Positions 1-11,584 of a DNA stretch of 64,000 bases are shown here, piece after piece. This stretch comes from Nephrocerus scutellatus (taxonomy: Eukaryota; Arthropoda; Insecta; Diptera; Pipunculidae): NCBI GenBank assembly GCA_947095585.1, contig OX352762.1, positions 113,552,930 through 113,616,929 of the forward strand. Direction: 5' to 3'. Position numbers and translations under genes: made by a program. Every line of letters begins with the position of its first letter. Position 1 is the stretch's first letter. The notes below the pieces were generated by a model. The model was not told the origin of the DNA, made no database searches, and saw only the letters and a list, made by a program, of their open reading frames with translations.

Positions 1-168
1 TCAGTTTATCCTGGGTCGCTTTCTTCGATAGAGGAGAAAGACTCCATACCACGATAATTGCTGCACGTTGCTATATCAAGTACGAGTCACATGATGCTTC
101 TCTTTCTCCCATAAATCCACTTTTACTTCATGAATTGCTCGGTGTAGGGCGAGATGCCATATTTAAGT
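1..168 (-). pseudogene. RTE-A LINE reverse-transcriptase fragment, inverted
   Basis: Read on the minus strand this is the finger part of the RTE-A reverse transcriptase, around the stretch that elsewhere reads AIHELIVQIWEEEAMPEDW. It is diverged from the other copies (compare 53640-53790) and has no usable frame. It is the left half of a head-to-head join with the plus-strand piece that starts near 199. About 30 bp of filler separates them. Confidence 0.65.
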
Positions 169-198
169 CCATTGTACATTTCAACTAAGTTGTTAGCG

Positions 199-1199
199 TC
201 GTACAGATCGGAATGACTGGTTCGATGACGAATGTAAGCTGGAGACTGAAGGTAAGAATCTTGTGTACTGAACAATGCTACAATCTGATAGAAAGCGCGA
301 AAATGAATATATGACGAGCTCAGAATAATCTTGGATAATAATCTCATTCGTGAACTAGAACAGTACAGAGAGCGAGGACCTCACCAGGCGCGGAACTACT
401 AAAGAACCCGCGGCATGAGACAATTTACACGCGTTGCACATACGGCAAAGACAAAAAGGGTAATATGATCGCCGATCTCTAAGGCATCTTAGAGCGATGG
501 GAAGATCAGTTTTATGAGGGGCTAAATGACCAGCTAACTAAGGAATTGGAGGCAGTGACCGAAGACCACACAATGCTGCCGCCACCAAGCATAGACGAAG
601 ATAGCAGAACGATAAATCGGCTCAAAAATAATAAGACCCTGGGATCAGATGGTATCCCAGCGGAGCTAATTAAAACAGGAGGTCCCGCAATACATTAAGC
701 AATTCATGAACTAATAGTGCAAATATGGGAGGAAGAAGCTATGCCAGAAGACTGGTGAAGAGGCATCTTGTGCCCCATACATAAAAAAGGATATATCAAA
801 ACATACCGCAATTATCGCGCTATAACATTCTTGAGTACCACGTATACGATTTTATACTTTATCCTTTAAGGCAGGATAGCCTAATACGCTAAAGTCATCA
901 TTGGTCCATACCAGTATGGCTTAATACCAGGCAAATCAACAACTGATCAGATTTACACCCTTAGGCAGGTGATGGAAAAAAGTCTAGAGTTTCAAAACCA
1001 TATTTTTATAGACTTTAAAGTCGGCTTTGATAGTATAGCCAGTGTAGGACTCTATATAACAATGAGAAAATTCGGCATCCCAATTAAACTGACACGACTA
1101 TGTAGGTTGACCATGACAAATGTTAAGAGACAAGTAAAAATATCCGGATCACTATCAAGCCCATTCAACATCTATAACGGGCTCCGACAAGGGGATGGA
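199..1199 (+). pseudogene. RTE-A LINE linker and RT fragment, copy 1
   Basis: Non-LTR retrotransposon pol remnant. The plus strand reads RNDWFDDEC (linker after the endonuclease), then KNNKTLGSDGIPAELIKTGG, a KKG/YRAITFL finger stretch, GLIPGKSTTDQIYTLRQVME and FIDFKVGFDSIASV (RT motif A region). It ends at GLRQGDG, just short of the YADD region. Several stops interrupt it, for example where AIH and DW should continue. Clade: RTE-like, judged from the endonuclease and RT style and from the trinucleotide tail of a sister copy at 4819. That clade call is from recall, not alignment. Confidence 0.85.
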
Positions 1200-1511
1200 T
1201 GGCAGCTCCCCTTAGATGCCATGTGTTTCAATCTCTTTATTTATTTTATTTATGTACTCATGCGTGGCTATAAATTTTAATTACACTTAGAAACATTTTT
1301 CACGAATTTTGTACCAGCGGTGATATTTATGCGTTACAAAACATGACCACTTGAACTTTTGGTTACTTTCATTATTATTCCAAAACAAAACCAAATCAGT
1401 TCTTTAAAACTCAGTATTATTTTAATAACTATATCATTAATTATCATTTTATAAGAAATTATACCTTTAGTATAATATATTCGCGCTACACTATCTTTAT
1501 TGAGGGATCAG
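1200..1511. other. AT-rich spacer between the two composite copies
   Basis: No gene or known repeat recognised. It interrupts the LINE homology of copy 1 at 1199 and ends where the inverted RTE-A piece of copy 2 starts. No inverted ends or target duplication were seen. Confidence 0.5.
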
Positions 1512-2005
1512 TGTTGGATCTTCTGTCGCAGACGGTGTCCATCATGTACTTTGCCCGTTTCTCATTTATGTGCAGCCCACTCTATTCTAAAGGAAGTTTC
1601 AGCTTTTGGGTTTCTAGCAATGATGTCAATACCGTATGCGTAAGCCAGTATCTTGATGGACTTTTAGGGAATTGTTGCTCTAGCCGTTATACAAGAGTCC
1701 CGAATCCCTTTCTCCATAGCTTGGTTAGAGAGAACTCAGGCCAGTTCTTCCCCTTCTTGGAGCCCGATACAGATGTTGAATGAGATTGATACTGACATAG
1801 CTAATAACATTCGCTATGGTTTACCTACATAGTCATATCAGTTTATCCTGGGTCGCTTTCTTCGATAGAGGAGAAAGACTCCATACCACGATAATTGCTG
1901 CACGTTGCTATATCAAGTACGAGTCACATGATGCTTCTCTTTCTCCCATAAATCCACTTTTACTTCATGAATTGCTCGGTTTAGTGCGAGATGCCATATT
2001 TAAGT
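1512..2005 (-). pseudogene. RTE-A LINE RT fragment, inverted, copy 2
   Basis: The minus strand carries the RTE-A reverse transcriptase from the KYM-TSARR-like region back through the catalytic neighbourhood, the FNIYNG stretch and the RLTM stretch, to the finger region. It is collinear with the longer copy at 35470-35960. It is diverged and broken by stops. Its right part, from 1838, is the portion duplicated at 1-168. It lies head-to-head with the plus-strand piece starting near 2036. Confidence 0.82.
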
Positions 2006-3036
2006 CCATTGTACATTTCAACTAAGTTGTTAGCGTCGTACAGATCGGAATGACTGGTTCGATGACGAATGTAAGCTGGAGACTGAAGGTAAGAATCTTG
2101 TGTACTGAACAATGCTACAATCTGATAGAAAGCGCGAAAATGAATATATGACGAGCTCAGAATAATCTTGGATAATAATCTCATTCGTGAACTAGAACAG
2201 TACAGAGAGCGAGGACCTCACCAGGCGCGGAACTACTAAAGAACCCGCGGCATGAGACAATTTACACGCGTTGCACATACGGCAAAGACAAAAAGGGTAA
2301 TATGATCGCCGATCTCTAAGGCATCTTAGAGCGATGGGAAGATCAGTTTTATGAGGGGCTAAATGACCAGCTAACTAAGGAATTGGAGGCAGTGACCGAA
2401 GACCACACAATGCTGCCGCCACCAAGCATAGACGAAGATAGCAGAACGATAAATCGGCTCAAAAATAATAAGACCCTGGGATCAGATGGTATCCCAGCGG
2501 AGCTAATTAAAACAGGAGGTCCCGCAATACATTAAGCAATTCATGAACTAATAGTGCAAATATGGGAGGAAGAAGCTATGCCAGAAGACTGGTGAAGAGT
2601 CATCTTGTGCCCCATACATAAGAAAGGATATATCAAAACATACCGCAATTATCGCGGTATAACATTCTTGAGTACCACGTATACGATTTTCTACTTTATC
2701 CTTTAAGGCAGGATAGCCTAATACGCTGAAGTCATCATTGGTCCATACCAGTATGGCTTAATACCAGGCAAATCAAAAACTGATCAGATTTACACCCTTA
2801 GGCAGGTGATGGAAAAAAGTCTAGAGTTTCAAAACCATATTTTTATAGACTTTAAAGTCGGCTTTGATAGTATAGCCAGTGTAGAACTCTATATAACAAT
2901 GAGAAAATTCGGCATCCCAATTAAACTGACACGACTATGTAGGTTGACCATGACAAATGTTAAGAGACAAGTAAAAATATCCGGATCAATATCAAGCCCA
3001 TTTAACATCTATAACGGGCTCCGACGAGGGGATGGA
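1838..3036. repeat. Tandem-duplicated composite unit, copy 2
   Basis: Second copy of the unit at 1-1199 (offset 1837, no indel). Unlike copy 1, its plus-strand LINE continues past 3036 into the motif-C region, so copy 1 is the truncated one. Confidence 0.93.
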
Positions 3037-3303
3037 GTGGACTGCGTCCTTTTCAACCTGGCGTTAAAGAAAGTGATCGGATACTCTGAAGTAACGGCGA
3101 GAGGAACAATCCTCTTTAAGTCCATTAAGATACTGGCGTACGCATACGACAACGACATCATTGGTGGAAATGAAAGGGCTGTACAGGAAGCTTTTATTAA
3201 GATCGAGCAGACGGCAAGAAATCTGGGGCTGCACATAAATGAAAGCAAAACAAAGTTCATGTGGCCTATTCTGCGAGTAGAAGATTCAACATTGGTCCCT
3301 CAA
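2036..3303 (+). pseudogene. RTE-A LINE linker and RT fragment, copy 2 (5' part, continues at 4281)
   Basis: Same content as copy 1 but longer. An open frame at 2806-3399 reads MMEKSLEFQNHIFIDFKVGF, then RLCRLTM, SPFNIYNGLRRGDG and ILAYAYDNDIIGG. In other copies this last stretch is close to YADDIDIIG, so the catalytic YADD box is destroyed here. The frame continues to LGLHINESKTKFM. LINE sequence stops at a TTAA at 3304-3307, where a MITE is inserted; the open frame simply runs on into that MITE. Confidence 0.88.
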
Positions 3304-3350
3304 TTAACCCGTAAAGTGCGTCGTGGAAAAAGTTGCATGGAAGGCGTCGT

Positions 3351-3367
3351 GCGGTCCAACGGACCGC
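3351..3367. repeat. GCGGTCC-AAC-GGACCGC palindrome, left subterminal
   Basis: Perfect 7-bp arms around 3 bp, beginning 43 bp inside the left end of the MITE. Subterminal inverted repeats of piggyBac elements act as transposase binding sites; that role here is inferred. Confidence 0.85.
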
Positions 3368-4097
3368 AGTTTTATTTTAAATTTTTTTTATGCAATTAAA
3401 ACTAATAAATGATTGTTGAATATATTGTTGTAAAGGTCTACGATGATATATTTTAAAGTAATATTATTTGTTTCGAAACAGCGTTGCACCAAAAGAATGT
3501 GTAGTATTTTATATAAGGATGTCTAAGGTGGCTATTTTTAGGCAATACTCAAATCATATAAATTTTTTTAAATAAAATAATTTTAAAAGTATGTTTATAT
3601 TAATTCATTTATTAATTCAATATTCATTCATTCTCAAAACATCAAAAAAAGAATTAAAAATTAAAAAATATGAAAACTGACGTGGGCCAAAGTTAATACT
3701 TTTTTTACACAGTTTCTGACAACATTCCATGTCCTGCGCTTATTTCTTTCGAGTTTATTTGAAGCGGTTTCTGTAGCTTCTGTATAAGACTCAACACCTA
3801 GAATACTAATAATCATTATTCGTAGCTCACGCGGCAATCTCTCGTTATTCAATATCAATTGCGAGAGAATAAGCTAATTGTTTCAAAAAACTATACCGCA
3901 ACTCACTTGTGCCCGTACTCATATCCAGTATTCTAAAAAATAGTGCCATTCAATATGGTTTCTTCGAAATTTCGGTCACCAACACTAATTTTTGTTGGTA
4001 CCCGCTTTTGTGACATTTTTATAATATATATATTCAATCTAAAAACTAAAATACAATAAATCTGATTTTTAATATTTTGTTACACTAAATGCGTGGT

Positions 4098-4114
4098 GCG
4101 GTCCCTCGGACCGC
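4098..4114. repeat. GCGGTCC-CTC-GGACCGC palindrome, internal
   Basis: Second copy of the same interrupted palindrome with a different 3-bp spacer, about 145 bp before the third copy. Confidence 0.85.
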
Positions 4115-4242
4115 GATAGTGCAATAATTTAGTAAAACCAAGGAAAATAAAAAAAATCATTACCTATGAACGTTACTCAACGAAAGTCAAGAAGGTACTA
4201 AAAATTGCAGAAAACAAATTTAACGGTATAGCAAGAATGAGA

Positions 4243-4259
4243 GCGGTCCCAGGGACCGC
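4243..4259. repeat. GCGGTCC-CAG-GGACCGC palindrome, right subterminal
   Basis: Third copy, ending 17 bp before the right end of the MITE. Spacing to the end therefore differs on the two sides (43 versus 17 bp), as in the asymmetric ends of piggyBac. Confidence 0.85.
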
Positions 4260-4280
4260 ACAACGCTCTTTACGGGTTAA

Positions 4281-4850
4281 GATAGTGGAGTGCGAATTTG
4301 AAGTAGTGCTTTAACTATATTGGGTCAAGTGTAGCAGCCGTTAAGAGCATGTAACCAGAAGCTGCTGGTGTATTAGACAATGGTCATACCTGTACTTACC
4401 AATGGATCCTAGACTTGGGTGCTTAGCAAAAAGCATTCTGACCTTTTGGCCGCGTTTGAGAGAAAAGTCTTTCGGAGTCTTACTTTGTGAGGAAGGACGA
4501 TTCCGGAGACTCTATAATGATGAGAGCTACGAGCATTACCGCAATGTTGACATTGTGAAGAGAATTAAGCTCGGTAGGTTCCGATGGGCAGGACACCTAG
4601 CTCGCATACTCGAAAAGGATCCTGCTCGGATAGTCCTTTGCGGTAGGATTTATGGAACACGACTGCGAAGACGGCCAAGCCTAAGCTGAAAGGATGGCGT
4701 AGACCAGGACGCTCAGAGTTTAGGGATTCCAAACTGTATGACATCGGCTCGAAATCCGGACCGGTGGAGAGATTTTTTTCGGGAGGCCATGATCAGACAC
4801 CGGTTGTAGAGCCAAATTTGATGATGATGATGATGATGATGATGATAATG
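4281..4850 (+). pseudogene. RTE-A LINE C-terminal part, resuming after the MITE
   Basis: This continues the element split at 3303. An open frame at 4402-4689 reads MDPRLGCLAKSILTF, then YNDESYEHYRNVDIVKRIKL and GRFRWAGHLARI, the conserved C-terminal block of these LINE proteins. It continues in another frame as RPGRSEFRDSKL and GSKSGPVERFFSGGHDQT. A short 3' UTR leads to a TGA-repeat tail. The middle of the C-terminal region is shortened relative to the copy at 34890-35460. Stops and frameshifts make it non-functional. Confidence 0.88.
4819..4848. repeat. (TGA)n microsatellite at the LINE 3' end
   Basis: About nine TGA units follow GAGCCAAATT, the last conserved bases of the RTE-A 3' end (compare 34905). 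Short tandem tails rather than poly(A) are typical of RTE-clade LINEs. Confidence 0.9.
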
Positions 4851-6744
4851 AACGTCTACTGTGCCATACTGCGGACTCTTTGATATAACTTTCGCTGCCC
4901 TCGCTCTCTTTACTGTTATAGTTCACGAACGAGTTTCTTTTCCCGGGCTGTACTAAGGAAAGTACTGTTAAGGCAAGTACATTTCTTTTCCACACCCGGC
5001 ATCTAAGCCACTGGACTTTCTATCCCGTAATTTTGGCAGTTCTATCGCTTAACCATAGCTGTTTCTGGTGTCTTTCTTGAGAAAAACTGTGTTGACTCTT
5101 CACCATTACATTACATGCATCAGTTCTGTACCTAAACACAATTTTAGTCCCGCAAGCCCATGCATTTTTTGCTTGTATTTTTTTATTTATTGTAAATTAA
5201 TGCGAAAAATAAAGGTTCGATTTGTAAGCTTTAAGTTAACTCGACTAACACGTTACAAAAGTGTGCGTGAATAACAACGTCTTTAGTATACACCAGTTCT
5301 TTTTCCCGGAATGTTGCCTGTAATGGTTACCTCAATGGTTAACATCCTTTTAATGGTAATAATTTTAATTATCTACTCACACAGATGGCTGTAATTTCGA
5401 GAGTGAAAAGTGTTCTTGACAAGGCATGCGTTGGCCTGTCTCACATAAATGAGCAAGCAGGTAATTCAAACTGCAATTTTTTCAAAAGTTGAAAACGCCC
5501 TCCTGCGGTTTAGGTCAATTGTAATGAAGTTGACGAGAAAAGCAAAGAAAGCCTTCATCGCCACCGGTGACGCTTATCGCTTTACATGGCAATACTGACG
5601 TGACCGACTGCGACCCGACGGGTAGTGAAAAGAATCGTATGCACCCACCTCCAACTCTACCCACTCGCATACAAACAAAAGGAATCGCATGTAGTACGTT
5701 CCGTACGTACACCTATTTAAAGAACGACGACAACATTTTGGTCATAAATTTTCCTCATCAAAATAATGTGTGACATACAGAGCGGAGCTCGTGAAGTGCT
5801 CACGAATGACTTTGCGACTCTTTACGGCTCTTAAAGTCTGGTTACCCAGGTTATCAATTATGCAAATGGAAAATTTAACACCTTTATGCACCTCAACAGT
5901 TTATGCAATGCGCGCAGGAGACGATATTCAATGGAATCCGCATAACGACCAGAGCGTCGGTAGAGCGGCTGAAGTGATTTCGGTTCGTTCGGAACGCCTC
6001 CTTTGGAGGTTGAGTTTTGCGGTTTTCTTTGCCTTGCACTCTGGTAAAGTTTTCCTTTTATTAATCGTACAATTCCTCATCCCCCGTCCCCACCTGTTTG
6101 TTCACTGTATGCTCAGAAAGCACTCGACAAGAATATATAACTACCGACGAGCCTTTCCAGTAGCACACGGTTGTGGGAAATCAATTTTAAAGCGTGATTT
6201 TCCCATTTTATTTTATCTCGGATTCTTTTTATTTCCTTTTGGATGGATAGAGGGGACTCCTTTCAATCGTTTTAACAAATTAAATTAATTTACTAAGTTT
6301 TCTGAAAAACTAGTGTTATATGGAAGGCTCAAGTAATCAACTTTAAGACCGATTCAGGGGGGAAGATAAGATGGCGAATTCCGCTTTCTTGCTGCACAAA
6401 TTTCCTACTAAGCGAAATAGAGTCTTTTTTAAGGAGAAATTTTATGTTTTTTAATGAACTTGGAAAGGACACACATTAGAGGCATATTGCCAAAAGTTCA
6501 CTCTTAGCAAACTACCTTATTTATGTATGTAAGATGATTGCATACTGCATACGCAGGCACACAAAAGTATCGATGAAAATTCGTGAGCAATCTTAGGTTC
6601 ATTTAATTCAGAGACTAGTCTCCTAATTCCATAAAAATTTCCTGTGTATCTTTATTAAATTCTCTATATTATTATTTTTTTTAAGAATACCCTAGCCCAT
6701 ATGACAGACACTGCGTCCTAAAATACCTATTTTATTGCCGAAAT
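4851..6744. other. No recognised feature
   Basis: Mixed-composition DNA with scattered short open frames on both strands (for example 5770-6288 plus) whose translations resemble no family I know. No repeats or structural ends noticed. Confidence 0.4.
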
Positions 6745-7345
<601 letters not shown>

Positions 7346-7735
7346 AGGGTAGAAAGTTTCCAATATCTTGGGAGTATTATCTCCACCAAAGGTGGAACCA
7401 AACAGAACATTGTCAGCCGAATCGGCAAAGCCAAATTAGTGTTTGGAATGATGTCCATGATATGGCGAAGCAATGCGATCAGCTTAAACACCAAGCTGCG
7501 ACTGCTCCCTTCAAATGTTGAATCTGTGATTTTGTATGGGTGCAGCACTTGGAAGGCACAAGGATTTTCTTGCCTAACCGTATCTCTTACGAACATCTTT
7601 ACCAGATGACAGGTCAGGATCCAATAGGCACAACCATCCAACGACAAAAGTGGCAGTGGATTGGTCATACACTCCGAAAATGCGACAGTTTCATAGCAAG
7701 CTACGCAATCCAATGGAATTTTCTATTTCTATTTA
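7346..7735 (+). pseudogene. Second RTE-like LINE (RTE-B) C-terminal fragment
   Basis: The plus strand reads FQYLGSIISTKGGTKQNIV, SRIGKAKLVFGMM, WRSN, SLNTKLRLLPSNVESVILYG and, in another frame, WQWIGHTLRK. This is the post-RT C-terminal domain of a non-LTR element clearly different from RTE-A. Frameshifts are present. Family W sequence flanks it on both sides in the opposite strand, and a stretch of W RNase H equivalent to about 38790-38930 is missing here, so the insertion came with a deletion. Confidence 0.75.
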
Positions 7736-8440
7736 ATATTTCTACCTCAAATAACCTCCCAAAAAGTACTCATAATGTCGGGGATTGTGCAAAACATATC
7801 CCTTTCAGGAATTGAGTCAGTCAAGAGTTTTCAGGTGTCGCACATAGTCACGTAGTTATACACGTATTCTAGTTGCAGATTGATAGCGCATCTAGCAGCC
7901 GTCTTCCTGAGGAAGGTTGGCAGGTGTGAAAGCCCTGCAATAGCTGCTAGTGCTGTCGTAGGGCAGGTGCGCATGGAACTCGTTATACCGAGTCATGCAA
8001 TTCTATGTAGCTTCTGAAGCTTAGTTGTCGCTGTCCGTTAAAGAACTTTAGATCACAAAACGATTGCCGCATACGTGATAATTAGTCTCACAATCATTGT
8101 ATCATTTTAGGATGGCGCATTCGTTGGCGCGGACTTCATGTGAGAATTCCAGTTTAACGAATAATCTAACGTGGTACCTTTGATGATAATAGGTCCAAAA
8201 TTTACCAGTCTTCTTGTCGTGAAAAGCAAGAGAACGGTTTTACGAGGATTGATGGATAGTCCTTCTCTGCTGCACCATTCTAAAATGTGTAGTAAAGCAC
8301 CTTGCATGACACTAGTGATAGTCGTGCCGTGCTTACCTCTAATAAAAAACGCCAAACCATCCGCATAACCAAAGGCGATGTAGCCTGATCTGTGAAGATC
8401 GGTTGTCAATGACTGATGGCCATTTAACCTTATTCGGACT
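7736..8440 (-). pseudogene. R1-type LINE family W, RT palm and thumb
   Basis: The minus-strand frame 8107-8409 reads GYIAFGYADGLAFFIRGKHG, ILEWCSREGLSINPRKTVLL and IIIKGTTLDYSLNW. The catalytic YADD is mutated to YADG. The following thumb region, towards 7736, is collinear with 38940-39280. This is a reverse-transcriptase relic of the Jockey/R1 superfamily. The 5' end breaks off near 8440 with no endonuclease, as in 5'-truncated LINE insertions. Confidence 0.85.
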
Positions 8441-8703
8441 GAATATTTTATCGGATATACTATTTACCCTACTAGTAATAGAGACCCTTTGGTCAGATGC
8501 GTTCGGGTACGTGTATGGTGCACGAGTAGACGAACTTAGGAAATGAACCTGGAGTATGGTTCTGATTGTATCCTCACGGTCCGATGTGTAGGTTCTATCG
8601 GCCTTTTCTCTTCTATATATTAACTTCGCGTGGTCCTGTGTTTATGGCTGGCTGGCTTGCTGATCTTGGTTTTGTAATCAATTTTTAACCATCTTCCTAA
8701 GGT
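8441..8703. other. No recognised feature
   Basis: I specifically looked here for the missing 5' part of H2B beyond the LINE and did not find it. Confidence 0.4.
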
Positions 8704-9110
8704 CCGATTTTATCCAAATTTTGCACACGTGTGTATTTCCGATGACAACACTTTCTTTTCAAATTTGGTGCCCTTCGGGTCTCGGTTTCGGGAAGTTACC
8801 ACACAAATATTTTACAAAATTTACCCGATTTTCTTCAAATTTTATACGCAGGTGTATCTTCGATGAACAACACTTTTAATGAAAATTTGGTAGTGATCGG
8901 GCCCCGTGCTCTGGGGGGACCGATACATTTTTTTTTTAAATTTACCCGATTTTCTTTATATCTTACACATACGTGTATCTCCGAAGGACAACACTTTTTG
9001 TAAAAATTTGGAAGTGAACGGGCCCAATTTTTTTAAAAATTAACCCAATTTTATTCAAACTGCACACATGTGGATCTCAGATACAAGAAAACTTTTCAAT
9101 TTTTGTGGGC
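8704..9110. repeat. Degenerate tandem repeat, about 121-bp period
   Basis: Four decayed units share a core of CCGATTTT, about 10 bp, then CACACGTGTGTAT-TCCGATGA-CAACACTTT followed by AAATTTGG. Units start at about 8704, 8825, 8946 and 9044 (periods near 121, 121 and 98). A single related unit lies at 31495-31560. Function unknown; it may be a satellite scrap or an internal repeat of an unrecognised transposon. Confidence 0.75.
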
Positions 9111-10504
9111 GGTTTTTTATTTTTTTTATATTTCCGGTCCATATTTCTGGTCGATGTACTTCAGTTTTACTTCCCTTAGCTTTAAGTGCCAGGATTCTCC
9201 ACTGCTACCTATTTTCTACCTTAGAGTTCTACCAATGATGTCTACATCGTTTTTGTGCTTTAGAGGACAGAGTATTTTTGAATGTCCTGCCAAGCTTCTA
9301 GTTTCTTGTGTTTAAGTCCTGCATCAGGGAGAGTTGTGGTTTTAGAATTTCGAACTTTCGTAGGGAATGTACTTTCGTCCATTGGAAAAATTAAAAAAAG
9401 GAACTTTCTTGATAAATAATTAAAGATGGGTTTAACCAATTTAACCTGAAATTCAACCGGAACTATACACTTTACAGATCGAAAATCTATTCAGATAAAA
9501 AGAACGGCAATCCAATTATTCATTCGAAACGCTAATGGGCGCTGTCAAGTGCCTGACGCGAATGGGCGCCTACAGTCAAAACAATTTACGAATTGTACGC
9601 CTGCTTTTGACTCTCGTTGGCACAAAGTCTTACGAGCACGGGTACGGACACGAGCACTTGCACAGTGCTACGTGATGGCAAAGAGTAGGACTAGGAGCTG
9701 GGAACTAATGGCGACGTTACGTACTATTCAACGCCAATTAGTTAGGAATTTCTGAATGGGATCTCTCTCTCTCCTTCTCTAATATAGGCCGACGATTAAC
9801 AGACGATTTATTTTCCCTTTTACCAGTGTCCAACCGTGCATCGTTGTCGATTTTTTTTCTTTTCATCTTCTCAGGAGGAAATTGGCACGGCTTTGCTTAA
9901 ATGGGGTAAAATCTATTCACCATTATGGACGCACAAGGGTCAAAGTTACGCTTGGTGCGCCTGAGTTGAGTGTATCTCAGGTGAAGGGTCATCAAAGAAA
10001 AAACTGAAAAACAAACTGAATAGGAAACGAAGGATGGCGAACATTGAATAAGGGCGTTGAAAAGATGTTGTACACGGGAATACTCGTGCACATCATTGCT
10101 TTTGAAAAAGAATCCTGATAGATAAGGATATTTATTGCCTTGCCAGCAGCATTGCACTACAATAAACAGAAGCACTATGTACGTTTGTCCATTCAGTTTG
10201 ATGTTAACCATGCGAATGCAAACACAAAAGTCGAAAACAAAGAGCGGACGAGGATGCTACTTTCTGCTACAGGGCAGGCTCTCTGGGGAAATATTTTTCG
10301 CACAATATTTGAGTTAAACATTATAAAAAGAGTAACCGTCGGTTTATGTGCACGAAACTGTGATCTAACCTTCACGTGGTAGCAGCCAGAAGTCTTACTC
10401 GAAAAAAGTTAAAGCTGAATTATGGACATAGTTCTGTCAAACTGCGGTTCTCGCCAACCCTTATAATCCAATAAACTCGCCGACAAAATAGGCACGAAAC
10501 TTTA
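9111..10504. other. No recognised feature
   Basis: AT-rich with several short open frames on both strands (9897-10382) that resemble nothing known to me. Confidence 0.4.
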
Positions 10505-11085
10505 GGTTACGGAACTTTAGAAATTATTTTCTTATGGAACGTACGCTCACTGCAAATCAGCTAGCCGACTCTGCTGACATAATAACAATCTAGTAGATGC
10601 GGTAGACGGAAAATTGTATAAAAGTCAAATTCTGACATGAATCACAGATTCAAAAGATTATGTGTTTGGGTTGGTGGAGGCGGGCGCTTTTTAGTTATCA
10701 AAACAAACGAAACCCACGGTTATCGTATTTAGAGAAATAAATAAATGGCTATATACAGTTTTCTAATGCGGGAATATATAATATTCTTGGAATCAATTGA
10801 ACTGGAACTGCACGCCTTGAATTCATTCATACAATAGATTGGCGCTCATAGTTTACACTACACTAATGACAAAATACACTGTTTGCACGTCAGTTTTTCC
10901 ACAAAGCTACTCTTAACAAGAAATACCACGTGTTAATAGACTGCCATCACAACCCGAATCTGATGACGACAGCAACTTATCGAGGTACCATAAAGTCGAC
11001 TCGAACCACTATCTTGTTGCTATGGTGCTCCAAGGGTGGATTGCATTACTGCATTTGCATCAGATTCGAGTCAATTGACACGAGA
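10505..11085 (+). pseudogene. RTE-A LINE endonuclease domain, heavily decayed
   Basis: Scattered matches to the endonuclease at 47083-47760 appear in order on the plus strand: QLADSADIITI, a degraded EMRW-like block, VLIDCHHNPNLMTTATYRG and the serine/threonine stretch after it (usual form FIDRRHNPNLMTVRKYRGAN). Many stops and frameshifts. It is followed within about 15 bp by an RTE-A RT piece in the opposite orientation, forming a tail-to-tail composite. Confidence 0.6.
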
Positions 11086-11096
11086 TAGTTAAACGA

Positions 11097-11390
11097 TTGC
11101 TCTACTTCGAAATTGGGCTCCACCATTTTAATTGAAAAATAATGTTGGATCTTCTGCTCGCAGACGGAGCCACCATGCAATTTGATTTGGCCTCCGGCTC
11201 GATCGGGATGAAAGCTTCCTGTATAGCATATTCAACGTTGGGGTGGTGTGGTCAACATTGTCAATATTTTCTGGATAAGCCATTAATTGAGTCAACTTAT
11301 AGAGGATTGCTCCTCTCGCCGTTAGATCCTAGTCTCGGATCACTTTCCCAACGCCTTTCTATGTTTTGTGATGGCAGCATAGTGAAATCG
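11097..11390 (-). pseudogene. RTE-A LINE RT fragment
   Basis: The DNA from ATGTTGGATCTTCTGCTCGC onward is collinear with 35508-35735 and with 53240 onward, read on the minus strand. It covers the RT region around motif C through the FNIYNG upstream stretch. It is diverged, with small indels and no usable frame. Confidence 0.8.
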
Positions 11391-11584
11391 TTGGTAGTTG
11401 CAGTGAAGACCAAATTTCTTCTTCGCCTGTCCGCAATCTCTAAGAGTGTTGCACTACGCGGTACGCAACATTCTTACGTTCATTCTCTGTCATTCTGATC
11501 CTTACGACTACAGCCTAAGATGGAGTCAGCAAAACTATTATTAAGGCATGTCTATTTCCCTTCTACGACCAGCATTACAACTCC

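Larger units (their letters stand above)
1..1199. repeat. Tandem-duplicated composite unit, copy 1 (5' end outside window)
   Basis: This stretch matches 1838-3036 base for base at a constant offset of 1837 with no indel. By eye I count about a dozen substitutions, so roughly 99% identity. The unit is composite: a minus-strand RTE-A piece joined head-to-head to a plus-strand RTE-A piece. The match stops abruptly at 1199, inside the RT motif encoding GLRQGDG, where unrelated AT-rich DNA begins. The left limit is cut by the window edge. Confidence 0.93.
3308..4276. mobile_element. piggyBac-type MITE inserted in RTE-A copy 2
   Basis: The 969-bp element starts CCCGTAAAGTGCG and ends with the reverse complement of CCCGTAAAGAGCG. 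TTAA lies directly outside both ends (3304-3307 and 4277-4280). LINE homology resumes immediately after, and the uninterrupted order is seen in the copy near 35470. TTAA target duplication with ends starting CCC is the signature of the piggyBac superfamily. Inside lie three copies of a 17-bp interrupted palindrome. A short minus-strand start (MSQKRVPTKI, ATG near 4013) and a 65-codon minus frame at 3661-3858 give no convincing transposase, so the element looks non-autonomous. Confidence 0.9.

Noticed and set aside
8441..8703. 5' half of H2B on the far side of the family W LINE
   Set aside because: Looked for the helix 2 and LAHYNKR coding region on the minus strand and found no match.
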